Source of the DNA: Cytophagales bacterium
Lineage (GTDB): Bacteria; Bacteroidota; Bacteroidia; Cytophagales; Thermoflexibacteraceae
Assembly (NCBI GenBank): GCA_013299115.1
Contig: JAAFKA010000006.1
Location: 62,001-126,000, forward strand
Reading direction: 5' to 3'
DNA length: 64,000 bases
The notes under the pieces are model-generated. The model made no database searches. It was not told the DNA's origin and was given only the letters and a program-made list of their open reading frames with translations. This document shows, piece by piece, positions 36,045-43,446 of this stretch (positions within the stretch are counted from its first letter, which is position 1; each line of letters opens with the position of its first letter). Made by a program: the position numbers and the translations under genes.

Positions 36045-36896
36045 ATGGAAATGCAAGAACTGACCGAAGATGAAATTTTACGGAGGCTAAGAAAAACTAA
36101 TATTCCTACGATTGTGGTGGAAGGTAAAGACGATACTTTACTGTTGACTTGGATTTTGGCTACATCGAATGGTGGTACTGAAAATATACTTTTATGTGGA
36201 AGCTGTAAATTGTTAGAAAATATTTACAAAGAAGTGAGTAATAATCCTGCCATTTATCCTTCCGTAAAACTATTTATGGCAGACCAAGATATGTATATTT
36301 TTACAGGCATACCCACTGAGTTTGAAGGGATTTTTCACACAAAAGGATATAGCATTGAAAATGATTTGTATGCAGATGCAGAAAATTTCATAGATAATTT
36401 AATTATTTTCCCTGATATTTTAGAGAAAAAGAAAAAAATTGTGCAAAGTGTAACGAATTGGTTTGCTTTTGAAGTGGAAAATTACTTGCATAAACTACCA
36501 TTAGGAGAAAGAATTGACACTAAATTTAAAGAGTGCAAATTGCTGAATGAAAGAGATTTTTCTCAAAGTACCTTAGATTTTACACCTGTTTTTTTACAAA
36601 AACGAAATTTTGTTACGCCAAGTGCTACAATAGCTGATGATTTATTGCAAAACTATGCCTTAAAATTGCGAGGTCATACACTTTTTGAGATTATTTCTCT
36701 ATTGCTGAAACTACGAAAAATATACGATAAAAAAGTAGATAGAATAGAAAAAGGCAAACCAGAAAAAGTGGAAATAAATAATCCAACCTTTCAACCTGAG
36801 CAAGTTTTAAATTTGTGTTTTGCTGCTGCAATAGAAAATGATAAGGGCTACGTTCGGAGAATTGTCGCAAAAATAAAAGAAGTTTTAGAGGCTTAA
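36045..36896 (+). CDS. DUF4435 TOPRIM-like effector (AriB-like)
   Basis: This 283-residue protein has a TOPRIM-type acidic pattern: E26 in IVVEGKDD and D80-x-D82 in FMADQDMY, followed by YSIENDLY, a DUF4435 hallmark. In PARIS the DUF4435 protein AriB is a tRNA-cleaving toxin held by AriA. The stop codon TAA at 36894-36896 overlaps the first bases of tail copy B, so the gene reaches the very edge of its cassette. Confidence 0.78.
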   Translation: MEMQELTEDEILRRLRKTNIPTIVVEGKDDTLLLTWILATSNGGTENILLCGSCKLLENIYKEVSNNPAIYPSVKLFMADQDMYIFTGIPTEFEGIFHTKGYSIENDLYADAENFIDNLIIFPDILEKKKKIVQSVTNWFAFEVENYLHKLPLGERIDTKFKECKLLNERDFSQSTLDFTPVFLQKRNFVTPSATIADDLLQNYALKLRGHTLFEIISLLLKLRKIYDKKVDRIEKGKPEKVEINNPTFQPEQVLNLCFAAAIENDKGYVRRIVAKIKEVLEA

Positions 36897-36971
36897 TCAC
36901 GAAACTGTTTTGGATAAGGTTTATGAACTGATGAATGAGGTAAATCCAAAGGGGTTTCCGAGTTTGTATTA
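36895..36971 (+). repeat. E1-gene tail copy B
   Basis: The stretch reproduces the last 25 codons of the fused E1 gene (source 34778-34854) with a few substitutions, including TTTTTG to TTTTGG and AAGGGTTTTCC to AAGGGGTTTCC. Translated, it still reads HETVLDKVYELMNEVNPKG and FPSLY, then TAG. There is no start codon or upstream E1 sequence, so it is a remnant that marks a cassette boundary. Confidence 0.92.
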
Positions 36972-36984
36972 GGTTAAAAACAAC

Positions 36985-37045
36985 CATTGGCAGTGGCTTG
37001 GGCAGCCTCGTTGAAAACCCTGCCGATAATTATTTTGTTTTGAAA
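36985..37045 (+). terminator. Terminator-like hairpin after tail copy B
   Basis: GGCAG (36989) and CTGCC (37020) bracket a longer stem-loop, followed by ATTATTTTGTTTTG. The second half (GAAAACCCTGCCGATA then TTTTGTTTTGAAACTT-like sequence) recurs after copy C, so the E1 tail and its terminator were duplicated together. Confidence 0.6.
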
Positions 37046-37126
37046 CTTGATGTTATAGTGATTTACATTTTTTAAATATTTAAAATTTATTAAAACTACA
37101 AAATAAATATATTAAATGATATTTTT

Positions 37127-37170
37127 ACTATCAATATTGATAGTTTCTTATTATTTATTTTGTAAGTTTG
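37127..37170 (+). promoter_or_regulatory. Operator-like palindrome and -7 box before the DUF488 gene
   Basis: ACTATCAATATTGATAGT (37127-37144) is a perfect 18-bp palindrome. It ends at the expected -33 position relative to TAAGTTTG (37163-37170), a match to the Bacteroidota -7 box. Transcription would start close to the ATG at 37175, giving a very short or absent leader. A repressor bound to the palindrome would block the promoter. Confidence 0.5.
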
Positions 37171-37174
37171 TGGT

Positions 37175-38071
37175 ATGATGTATTATAGAAGAAAAATATT
37201 ATTGCTACTTTTAGAAACTTTTGGTGGCGAATTAGACAAAATTCAACTACAAAAATTGTTGTTCTTGTTTTGTCGTGCAGAACAAGTTACAAAAGTATAT
37301 GATTTTATACCATATAAGTTTGGTTGTTATTCTTATCAGGCTGTTTGGGATTTACAAACTTTGCAGAAATATGGAATGGTTGAGGAAAAAGAAAAAAGCT
37401 GGGCTTTGAAAAATTATGATGCTGCTGTTTTTGCAACAGTTACGCCTGTGGATAAATCTACAATTAAAAATATAAAAAGAGAATATGCCACTTATTCAGC
37501 AGAGGCTTTAATGAAATTAACCTATGTAAACTATCCCTATTATGCAATTCATAGTACAGTGGCAAGAAAATTATTGAGTGATACGGAATTAGAAAAAGTG
37601 CAAAAACAAAAACCTAAGAAAGAAAATATCACACTTTTTACGATTGGTTATGAAGGTCTTAGTATTGAAAAATATTTTAATAGCTTGATAATCAATGATA
37701 TAAAAGTTTTGTGTGATGTGCGTAGAAATGCTTTAAGTCAAAAAATAGGTTTCTCTAAATCAACTTTACGCAACGTTTGTGAAGCTGTTGGTATTCATTA
37801 TATACATATTCCTGAGTTAGGCATTGCAAGTGAAAAAAGGCAAAGTCTAATAACGCAAAAGGATTATGATTTGCTTTTTCAAGAATATGAATGTACGCAA
37901 CTGGTACACCAAACAGAATATGTGCAACAAGTTTTTGATTTATTGCTAACTCACAAAAGAATAGCTTTAACTTGTTTTGAGGCTTCTTTTTGCCAATGCC
38001 ATAGAAGTAAGGTTGCTAATGCTGTTACAAAACTCAATGATTGGAAATACGAACTAAAACACCTCTCATAA
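37175..38071 (+). CDS. DUF488 protein with a Panacea/winged-helix-like N-terminus
   Basis: This 298-residue two-part protein has a first domain (about 1-95) with the pattern LDKIQLQKLLFLF, YKFGCYSYQ and GMVEE, like the SocA/Panacea (DUF4065) or a winged-helix fold. The second part (about 150-298) is DUF488: FTIGYEGLSIEKYF, LCDVRRNALSQKIGFS, LGIASEKRQ and a Cys cluster C-x6-C-x-CHRS near the end. DUF488 is of unknown function; the conserved Cys and His suggest metal or nucleotide chemistry. It starts 4 bp before the next gene's ATG, so the two form an operon. ATGs at 37175 and 37178 are both possible starts. Confidence 0.72.
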   Translation: MMYYRRKILLLLLETFGGELDKIQLQKLLFLFCRAEQVTKVYDFIPYKFGCYSYQAVWDLQTLQKYGMVEEKEKSWALKNYDAAVFATVTPVDKSTIKNIKREYATYSAEALMKLTYVNYPYYAIHSTVARKLLSDTELEKVQKQKPKKENITLFTIGYEGLSIEKYFNSLIINDIKVLCDVRRNALSQKIGFSKSTLRNVCEAVGIHYIHIPELGIASEKRQSLITQKDYDLLFQEYECTQLVHQTEYVQQVFDLLLTHKRIALTCFEASFCQCHRSKVANAVTKLNDWKYELKHLS

Positions 38072-38074
38072 AAT

Positions 38075-38896
38075 ATGCCTAAAATTAAAGTCTTAATTAC
38101 GGTCAAAACTTACCCAACTATTTCGTCAAAATATGATGAATTGGTTTGCACTGCTGGTTTTACAGAAAATGGCACTTGGATACGGATTTATCCTATTGCT
38201 TTTAGGAAAAATTCGTATAACGAACAGTATAAAAAATATGACTGGGTTGAAATAGATTTAGATAAAAATACATCTGATTTTAGACCAGAAAGTTATAGAC
38301 CTCACTCTCACGAAAGTGATATAAAGATAGTAGGGCATTTAGAAACTGACAATGACTGGGAGGTTCGTAAGAAAACTGTATTGAAAAATGTGCATAAAGA
38401 TTTAACCCAACTGATTGCAGATGCACATAACAAACAAATTTGTACCTCTTTGGCTGTTTTTAAACCTACGGAGGTTTTAGATTTTATCATAGAACCAACA
38501 GAAAGGGAATGGGATAAGAATAAATTAGCAACATTAGAGGCAGAAAGAACACAACTAAATTTATTTAAGCAGCCTGAAAATCCATTTGAAGTTGTAAAAA
38601 AATTACCTTATAAATTTTCATACACTTTTAAAGACATTAATGGCAGACCAAGTACCTTAATGATAGAGGATTGGGAAATAGGACAATTATATTGGAATTG
38701 TTTGCAACGAGCAGACGGCAATGAACAAATAGCTTGTGAGAAAGTAAGACAAAAGTATTTTAATGACTTTGTAAAAACCAAAGATTTATATTTTTTCTTG
38801 GGAACTACACAAATACACCATTATGTATCACGTAATCCATTTATCATCATTGGCTTGTTCTATCCAACAAAACCTAAAATTGAAAGTTTATTTTAG
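38075..38896 (+). CDS. Conserved partner protein of the DUF488 gene, function unknown
   Basis: This 273-residue protein starts KVLITVKTYPTISSKYDELVCTAG and continues with WIRIYPIAFRK, and ends with DLYFFLGTTQ and NPFIIIGLFYP. I recall this kind of protein next to DUF488 genes in other genomes, but I know no function. It contains no obvious catalytic motif or membrane segment. The first 50 residues look like a small beta-barrel. Only three bases separate it from the DUF488 gene. Together they make a complete cassette between tail copies B and C. Confidence 0.65.
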   Translation: MPKIKVLITVKTYPTISSKYDELVCTAGFTENGTWIRIYPIAFRKNSYNEQYKKYDWVEIDLDKNTSDFRPESYRPHSHESDIKIVGHLETDNDWEVRKKTVLKNVHKDLTQLIADAHNKQICTSLAVFKPTEVLDFIIEPTEREWDKNKLATLEAERTQLNLFKQPENPFEVVKKLPYKFSYTFKDINGRPSTLMIEDWEIGQLYWNCLQRADGNEQIACEKVRQKYFNDFVKTKDLYFFLGTTQIHHYVSRNPFIIIGLFYPTKPKIESLF

Positions 38897-38930
38897 TTTT
38901 TTGAAAATACACAACTGTACAACAAAAGCC

Positions 38931-38980
38931 TATGAATTGATGAATGAGGTAAATCCTGTGGGTTTTCCGAGTTTGTATTA
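38931..38980 (+). repeat. E1-gene tail copy C
   Basis: Fifty bases match the E1 3' end at 34805-34854 except for C to T in GAATTG and CTGTGGG for CAAAGGG. The translated tail is YELMNEVNPVGFPSLY followed by TAA. It lies 34 bp after the stop of the DUF488 partner. Confidence 0.9.
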
Positions 38981-38993
38981 AACTAAAAATAAC

Positions 38994-39030
38994 TTCGGCA
39001 GTGGTGGAAAACCCTGCCGATAGTTGTTTT
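38994..39030. terminator. Bidirectional terminator after tail copy C
   Basis: TCGGCAG (38995) pairs with CTGCCGA around GTGGTGGAAAAC, followed by TAGTTGTTTTGTTTT. It separates the DUF488 cassette from the oppositely oriented fic gene, and is related to the hairpin after copy B. Confidence 0.65.
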
Positions 39031-39038
39031 GTTTTAAC

Positions 39039-39593
39039 TTACTCATCATCTTCTTTCTTATATCCTTCATAATAATAAGATTGTTCGATGCCTTTAAAAA
39101 TAATTTCTCGGTTGTTTATCTCATTGCTTAGGTTGGCAGCAAGCAATGTGCGTAATTCCAAATCATTGATAGGACTTCTTTCCATAGCTTGTAAATAAAG
39201 TTCTTTGCCCACAAATTGCCAATTTACGACTTTTTTTAGCCTTTTTTTCAAAATCATATCCAACCAAATACGCATTGTTCTGCCATTACCTTCCATAAAA
39301 GGGTGGGCAATATTCATTTCTACATATTTGGCTATAATTTCTTCAAAACTATTTTCGGGCATTTGTTCTATTTTTACCAAAATCTCCTTTAAATACAAAG
39401 CATTAGCAAATCTAAAACCACCTTTTGAAATATTTTTTGTGCGTAGTTGCCCTGCAAAATCATACAAACCTCCAAAAAGATATTGATGAATTTGTTGCAA
39501 ACCTTTTGTAGTACCAATTTCTATATTATCAATAGCTTTCGTTTCAAACAGACGATAGGCATTTTCTAAACTTTGTTTGTCAATATTTTTCAT
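39039..39593 (-). CDS. Class III Fic protein with C-terminal inhibitory motif
   Basis: This 184-residue Fic protein transfers AMP or a related nucleotide to a target hydroxyl. The active-site loop [10 protein letters not shown] is complete (97-106) and a flap region lies near residues 55-65. S172-YYY-E176-G177 near the C-terminus fits the (S/T)xxxE(G/N) inhibitory helix, so this is a self-inhibited class III Fic like the small Neisseria NmFic. Targets of such proteins include DNA gyrase and topoisomerase IV. Its start overlaps the stop of a 27-codon frame (ATGA). It points against the neighbouring genes. Confidence 0.88.
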   Translation of the reverse strand: MKNIDKQSLENAYRLFETKAIDNIEIGTTKGLQQIHQYLFGGLYDFAGQLRTKNISKGGFRFANALYLKEILVKIEQMPENSFEEIIAKYVEMNIAHPFMEGNGRTMRIWLDMILKKRLKKVVNWQFVGKELYLQAMERSPINDLELRTLLAANLSNEINNREIIFKGIEQSYYYEGYKKEDDE

Positions 39594-39673
39594 AGTTGTT
39601 TATTATAATAGAATTTTGCTAACCCAAAAGCAAGAGCAATTTCGCCTTCCTTCCACTCTTTTTTCTTTGCCAT
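39590..39673 (-). CDS. 27-residue peptide overlapping the fic start
   Basis: The frame reads [20 protein letters not shown] and then FYYNKQL, and its TGA overlaps the ATG of fic by the ATGA arrangement. Its basic start and [10 protein letters not shown] helix suggest a real peptide or a remnant of a larger protein. It has no (S/T)xxxE(G/N) motif, so it is not a VbhA-type Fic antitoxin, which would be superfluous for a class III Fic. It may serve only to couple translation. Confidence 0.4.
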   Translation of the reverse strand: MAKKKEWKEGEIALAFGLAKFYYNKQL

Positions 39674-39768
39674 AATTTTAATCTTCGTAATTGCTTTTCA
39701 TTTATGCAAATATACGATTTTTTGTATATTTACGAAATATTAAAAGCATTGCAAAATTGTATCATTTT

Positions 39769-40557
39769 ATGCAAAAAACTAACGAAAATAACTTATTGCT
39801 TATTCCTAATCACACCTTACAAATAGCTGATGAACAGTTAGAAATAACGGAATTGTTGCTAATGGAAATAGCAAATGAAACGGAAGACGTACATCCAGAA
39901 TTTTTTGATTTGCTATTACATTTAGCTTACATAAAAGTATTAGAAAGTAATTCGTTTACAGACTGGGAAAAGAAAGTCAAGAAAGCTAACAAAGCAAATC
40001 CGTTAGGTGATGAAACTTTGATAAGTAGCAGTATGGAGTTTTGGGAATATGACAATGAAACAGAGTTTTTACAATTTCTTTGGCAATATCCTATCCCAAA
40101 ATCTATTAGTGCCGAATATGAAAAACAAAATTGCGAACAAATATTAGTGGCTAATATCAAAAAAACAGATGATTTGTTGATAACTACTGCATTACAACCT
40201 TTGGGTGTTGTGCTATTGATTATGTTCAAAGAATATTTTAATTTTGAGAGTTGGGCAGAGAAAATAAAAAGTCAATTAGTTGCAAACAATGCTGAATACC
40301 TTGTGATAAAAGATATACTCAACCATACAAGTTTTCAGAACTTAGATAAGGCTTTGAAAGTTGCTTGGAATTTGCCGATGAATGAAACAGTTTTTGAAAT
40401 CATTAACCAACAAAAACCTAATGAGGTAGAAAAAGAGCAAATTGTAGGAAAAAGAATATCTGAATTATCCATTTCTTTTCTTGTTTTTGATGAGGAAGAC
40501 AGAGTTAGAATCGTTGAATGGATAGATATAGAAATAGCAAAATTGGAGAAAGAGTAA
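39769..40557 (+). CDS. Repeat protein of unknown function, paralogue 1
   Basis: The frame is open from 39691, but the Met at 39769 begins MQKTNENNLLLIPNHTLQIA, which is homologous to the start of the next gene, so 262 residues are preferred. Two blocks of the form W-x(2-4)-P-x(2)-S/T (LWQYPIPKSIS at about 104 and WNLPMNETV at about 199) follow charged helical stretches, like the repeats of the paralogue. I recognise no known family. No signal peptide or membrane segment is present. It lies upstream of two co-oriented genes in cassette 3. Confidence 0.6.
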   Translation: MQKTNENNLLLIPNHTLQIADEQLEITELLLMEIANETEDVHPEFFDLLLHLAYIKVLESNSFTDWEKKVKKANKANPLGDETLISSSMEFWEYDNETEFLQFLWQYPIPKSISAEYEKQNCEQILVANIKKTDDLLITTALQPLGVVLLIMFKEYFNFESWAEKIKSQLVANNAEYLVIKDILNHTSFQNLDKALKVAWNLPMNETVFEIINQQKPNEVEKEQIVGKRISELSISFLVFDEEDRVRIVEWIDIEIAKLEKE

Positions 40558-40682
40558 TTTTATTTTGTATAGCACCAGTATGCAGTGCCTATACACAAAA
40601 CGAAATTTTTACTGCCAATATAAAGTTATTAAAGGGACAACAGTAAGTTTTTTGATGACGTACATTTACCACATATAAAAAT

Positions 40683-41708
40683 ATGCAAAACCCAAACGAA
40701 AATAATTTACCAATTATTCAACAAAATAATTTGCAAGTAGTTGATAATCAATTAACTATTACGGGTTTTCTGTTGGCGGAAAGTGAGGAGATAGCAATAA
40801 AAAAATTAGATACTTCAAAAATAGTTATATCAAAAGATAAAATTAAGTTAACAATAGATGAAAGCGAAAGACTTTTAAATAAACTGTATGAATTATCGGA
40901 AGTAGTTAAGTCATTAGAAGTTTTAACAATAGATGATTTTATTGCATATTTTATAAAAAAATTAAGAACTCCAGACATAGACGGGATTTGTGTTTTGGAA
41001 AGTGCACTTGAAAACTATAACATTACAATGGATGAGTATTGGTTAGAGTTATGGGCAAACAAATTGCCTCCAAGCCTTGACAAAATTACAGCAAAAAAAA
41101 TAGATAAAATAGAAATAGTTGTAGGTAGTTACAAAATAGGCAAAGGTTTAGTATTGAAAGGGTATAATCAATTTGGAGAATGGCAAAAAGAATTAGCAGA
41201 AAAATTAAAAGATAATAAAGATGATATATGTAAAGTTTGCGAATATGAAAATTTTGAGGATTTTGCAAATGAAATTTGGAATAGTGAACTCCCTTCATCA
41301 GTAGATGCAGAACGTAGAAATTTATCAGAAATTGCAACTTTGCAATTACAGAAAAAAAGTAAAATTAAATTTGTATTACCAACAGAAAATTTATTTCAAC
41401 AAACAAATGAGAAAAAAAGTTTTTTAGAGTTTACCGCCGAACAGCAATATGCTTTATTAAGCCAAGCATTTAAAATAGGGAAAGCAGCTTTAAATTTAGG
41501 AGTTGTTACTTTTAAGGATTTTTCAAGCACTATCAAAGAAAACTTAGGTAATGATTTTATTTTACTTGTTGTAGATAGTAGAGAAGATAAATCTTTTGAA
41601 AACTATTTGAAAGAAGTTTGGGAAACTAAATTGCCAAGAAGCCTTGATACACAAAGACGAAGTTTAGCAGAAATTGCAACAGAAAAAATAATAAACCAAG
41701 CCAAATAA
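40683..41708 (+). CDS. Repeat protein of unknown function, paralogue 2
   Basis: This 341-residue paralogue of the previous gene shares the N-terminal tag NNLxxIxxxxLQxxDxQLxIT. The body has three helical repeats, each ending W-x3-LP-x-S-x-D: at about 124 (LWANKLPPSLD), 199 (IWNSELPSSVD) and 313 (VWETKLPRSLD). The last two are followed by RRNLSEIA and RRSLAEIA. The pattern before each (F-x-DF-x(6)-L) resembles small domains seen in large polyvalent mobile-element proteins, but that is a weak resemblance. It ends 2 bp before the J-domain gene, so they form an operon. Confidence 0.6.
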   Translation: MQNPNENNLPIIQQNNLQVVDNQLTITGFLLAESEEIAIKKLDTSKIVISKDKIKLTIDESERLLNKLYELSEVVKSLEVLTIDDFIAYFIKKLRTPDIDGICVLESALENYNITMDEYWLELWANKLPPSLDKITAKKIDKIEIVVGSYKIGKGLVLKGYNQFGEWQKELAEKLKDNKDDICKVCEYENFEDFANEIWNSELPSSVDAERRNLSEIATLQLQKKSKIKFVLPTENLFQQTNEKKSFLEFTAEQQYALLSQAFKIGKAALNLGVVTFKDFSSTIKENLGNDFILLVVDSREDKSFENYLKEVWETKLPRSLDTQRRSLAEIATEKIINQAK

Positions 41709-41710
41709 CT

Positions 41711-42667
41711 ATGCAAAACCTTTCTACACTACTCAAACGGTTAGAAATTCTTAGACAAACTATTGCTTTGCAAGACCAAGACGATATAAGCTATCAAGTT
41801 GAAAAATTTGAAAAGGTTTTTGTGGGCGAAAATTTTGGTGCTGATACAGAAAAATTGCAAAATTTGGCAACTTTGCTAACTGCAAAAAAATATAGTGAGG
41901 CTTTGCAAGTTATCAATGAAGTGTTAGAAAAATTGCAAGGAATGACGATTTGGGAAGACCCCGAAATTGCAGTTTTGCAAGCAGAAATCAAGGTTTTACA
42001 AGTGGCAATCAACCAATTACAAGACGAAAAAGCAGATATAGAAAAACAAATTCAAGAGTTTTCACGCCTACATACTGTATATTTAGGTGAAATTATTTTG
42101 CAAATTTTGGAGATAAAACGCAAAATTGCAGCCCAAGAAGCAAAAGAAAATCCTAAAAACGAAGAAAAACAACAGAAATACGAGGATACGCACAAGCAAT
42201 ATGAAAAATATAAGCAAGGTTATGAACAACAGAAAAAGAAAAATATAGCAGACCTTTCAGAGGTTTTAAAAGATGAATTAAAGCAACTGTATCGCAAGGC
42301 TTCCAAATTGTGCCACCCCGATATTGTAGCCACAGAAAACAAGGAAAAAGCCACGCAACTTTTCCAAGAATTGCAAGAGGCTTACCAAAATAATGATGTG
42401 AAAAAAGTAAAAGAAATTGCAGATTATTTGGAAACAGGCAAGCCTTTTTCGGCTAATAGCAGCACCATTTCCGAAAAAACCAAACTCAAAGCCGAACTCA
42501 ACAGATTAGAAAATATTAAAGAACAATTAACCAATACTTTGCAAGACCTTAAAAACTCTGATAGTTACCAAAAAATCATAGTCATTACAGATTTCCACAC
42601 TCATTTTGAGGAGCAAAAGCAAAAATTAGCGAAGTATTTAAAGGAATTGCAAGAGCAGAAAACTTAA
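41711..42667 (+). CDS. Coiled-coil protein with a J-domain
   Basis: This 318-residue protein is dominated by coiled coil (about 85-180 and 245-318, many Gln, Lys and Glu). Between them (about 187-240) is a J-domain-like unit, LKQLYRKASKLCHPDI with the HPD motif at about 201-203, then LFQELQEAYQNND. The HPD motif stimulates Hsp70 ATPases. It is the last gene of a three-gene operon with the two repeat proteins and ends at a hairpin terminator. An Hsp70 partner is not encoded here. A role in delivering the repeat proteins or their target to DnaK is a guess. Confidence 0.68.
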   Translation: MQNLSTLLKRLEILRQTIALQDQDDISYQVEKFEKVFVGENFGADTEKLQNLATLLTAKKYSEALQVINEVLEKLQGMTIWEDPEIAVLQAEIKVLQVAINQLQDEKADIEKQIQEFSRLHTVYLGEIILQILEIKRKIAAQEAKENPKNEEKQQKYEDTHKQYEKYKQGYEQQKKKNIADLSEVLKDELKQLYRKASKLCHPDIVATENKEKATQLFQELQEAYQNNDVKKVKEIADYLETGKPFSANSSTISEKTKLKAELNRLENIKEQLTNTLQDLKNSDSYQKIIVITDFHTHFEEQKQKLAKYLKELQEQKT

Positions 42668-42670
42668 AGC

Positions 42671-42700
42671 CATAAGGTTTTTAAAACCTTATGACTTTTT
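42671..42700 (+). terminator. Hairpin terminator after the J-domain gene
   Basis: CATAAGGTTTT and AAAACCTTATG are adjacent inverted copies (42671-42693), followed by ACTTTTT, 3 bp after the stop codon. Confidence 0.7.
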
Positions 42701-42754
42701 GGTTAATTTTAACACAAAAAACTCCTATCTTTGTGCAATAACCAACAAAGCCTT

Positions 42755-43378
42755 ATGAAATTTAGCGAATTTAAGAATAACTCGGAATTACTAACATATT
42801 TTGGTTTAAAAGTAGAGAAATCTAAATTTATTGATTATGAAAGCATATCTCCGATTGCTATTCCAAAGCATTTAGCGGAAGACCTTGAATTTGTGCTTTC
42901 TAATCGTGGAGATACAGATATGGAATTTTATGCTTGTGAAGCTTTAATTTTTCCAATTCTGAAAGAGGCATGGAAACGAAATCCCAAAGCAAAACTGTTT
43001 AGTCACCCTCGTATTATCTACGAAGATTTAATTTTAGTTCCTGATTATGTCGTAACGCCAAAAGATAAAACAGGGATAGATACTTTTCAAAAACCACTTT
43101 TAATAACGGTTGAGGCAAAACACGATGATTATGATTTAGGCTGGATTGATGCTTATAAACAACTTATTGTTGCACGTTTCTTGAACGAAAATCAAGATAT
43201 TCCCATTTATGCTATCGTAAGTATTGGCAAAGGCTGGGAATTTGGCAAATTAGATGGCAAAATTATTTACAAACACCCATTAGGTATTGGTTTAGATAAC
43301 CCAAATAAGTTATTAGGAGTTTTAGATTTTATTTTTGCAGACTGTGTAAAAACTGCCGAAAAGTTTAATATGTATTAA
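42755..43378 (+). CDS. PD-(D/E)XK nuclease-like protein
   Basis: The frame opens at 42731, but the Met at 42755 (MKFSEFKNN) is the more natural start, giving 207 residues. The nuclease-like core is E62, D97 (LVPDYVV), E120-x-K122 (ITVEAKHDD) and Q136 (YKQLIVA), which resembles restriction-type and Cas4-like folds. It is a stand-alone gene with terminators on both sides and a TATCTTTG -7 box at 42726. It may be a solitary defence nuclease; no methylase or ATPase partner is linked except Septu 70 bp downstream. Confidence 0.7.
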   Translation: MKFSEFKNNSELLTYFGLKVEKSKFIDYESISPIAIPKHLAEDLEFVLSNRGDTDMEFYACEALIFPILKEAWKRNPKAKLFSHPRIIYEDLILVPDYVVTPKDKTGIDTFQKPLLITVEAKHDDYDLGWIDAYKQLIVARFLNENQDIPIYAIVSIGKGWEFGKLDGKIIYKHPLGIGLDNPNKLLGVLDFIFADCVKTAEKFNMY

Positions 43379-43380
43379 GA

Positions 43381-43422
43381 AAAACTTTCCAAAAGTTTTT
43401 TAACTTTTGGAAAGTTTTTTTA
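43381..43422 (+). terminator. Rho-independent terminator
   Basis: Arms AAAACTTTCCAAAAGTT (43381) and AACTTTTGGAAAGTTTT (43402-43418) are perfect complements, followed by a T run, directly after the stop of the nuclease-like gene. Confidence 0.8.
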
Positions 43423-43446
43423 CATTATTTTCAAAAGCACAACTGA

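Noticed and set aside
34974-36896. The AAA/DUF4435 pair as an ABC transporter with a partner
   Set aside because: There is no membrane gene, and the ATPase has the SMC/RecF-like layout with a coiled-coil insert rather than an ABC transporter layout.
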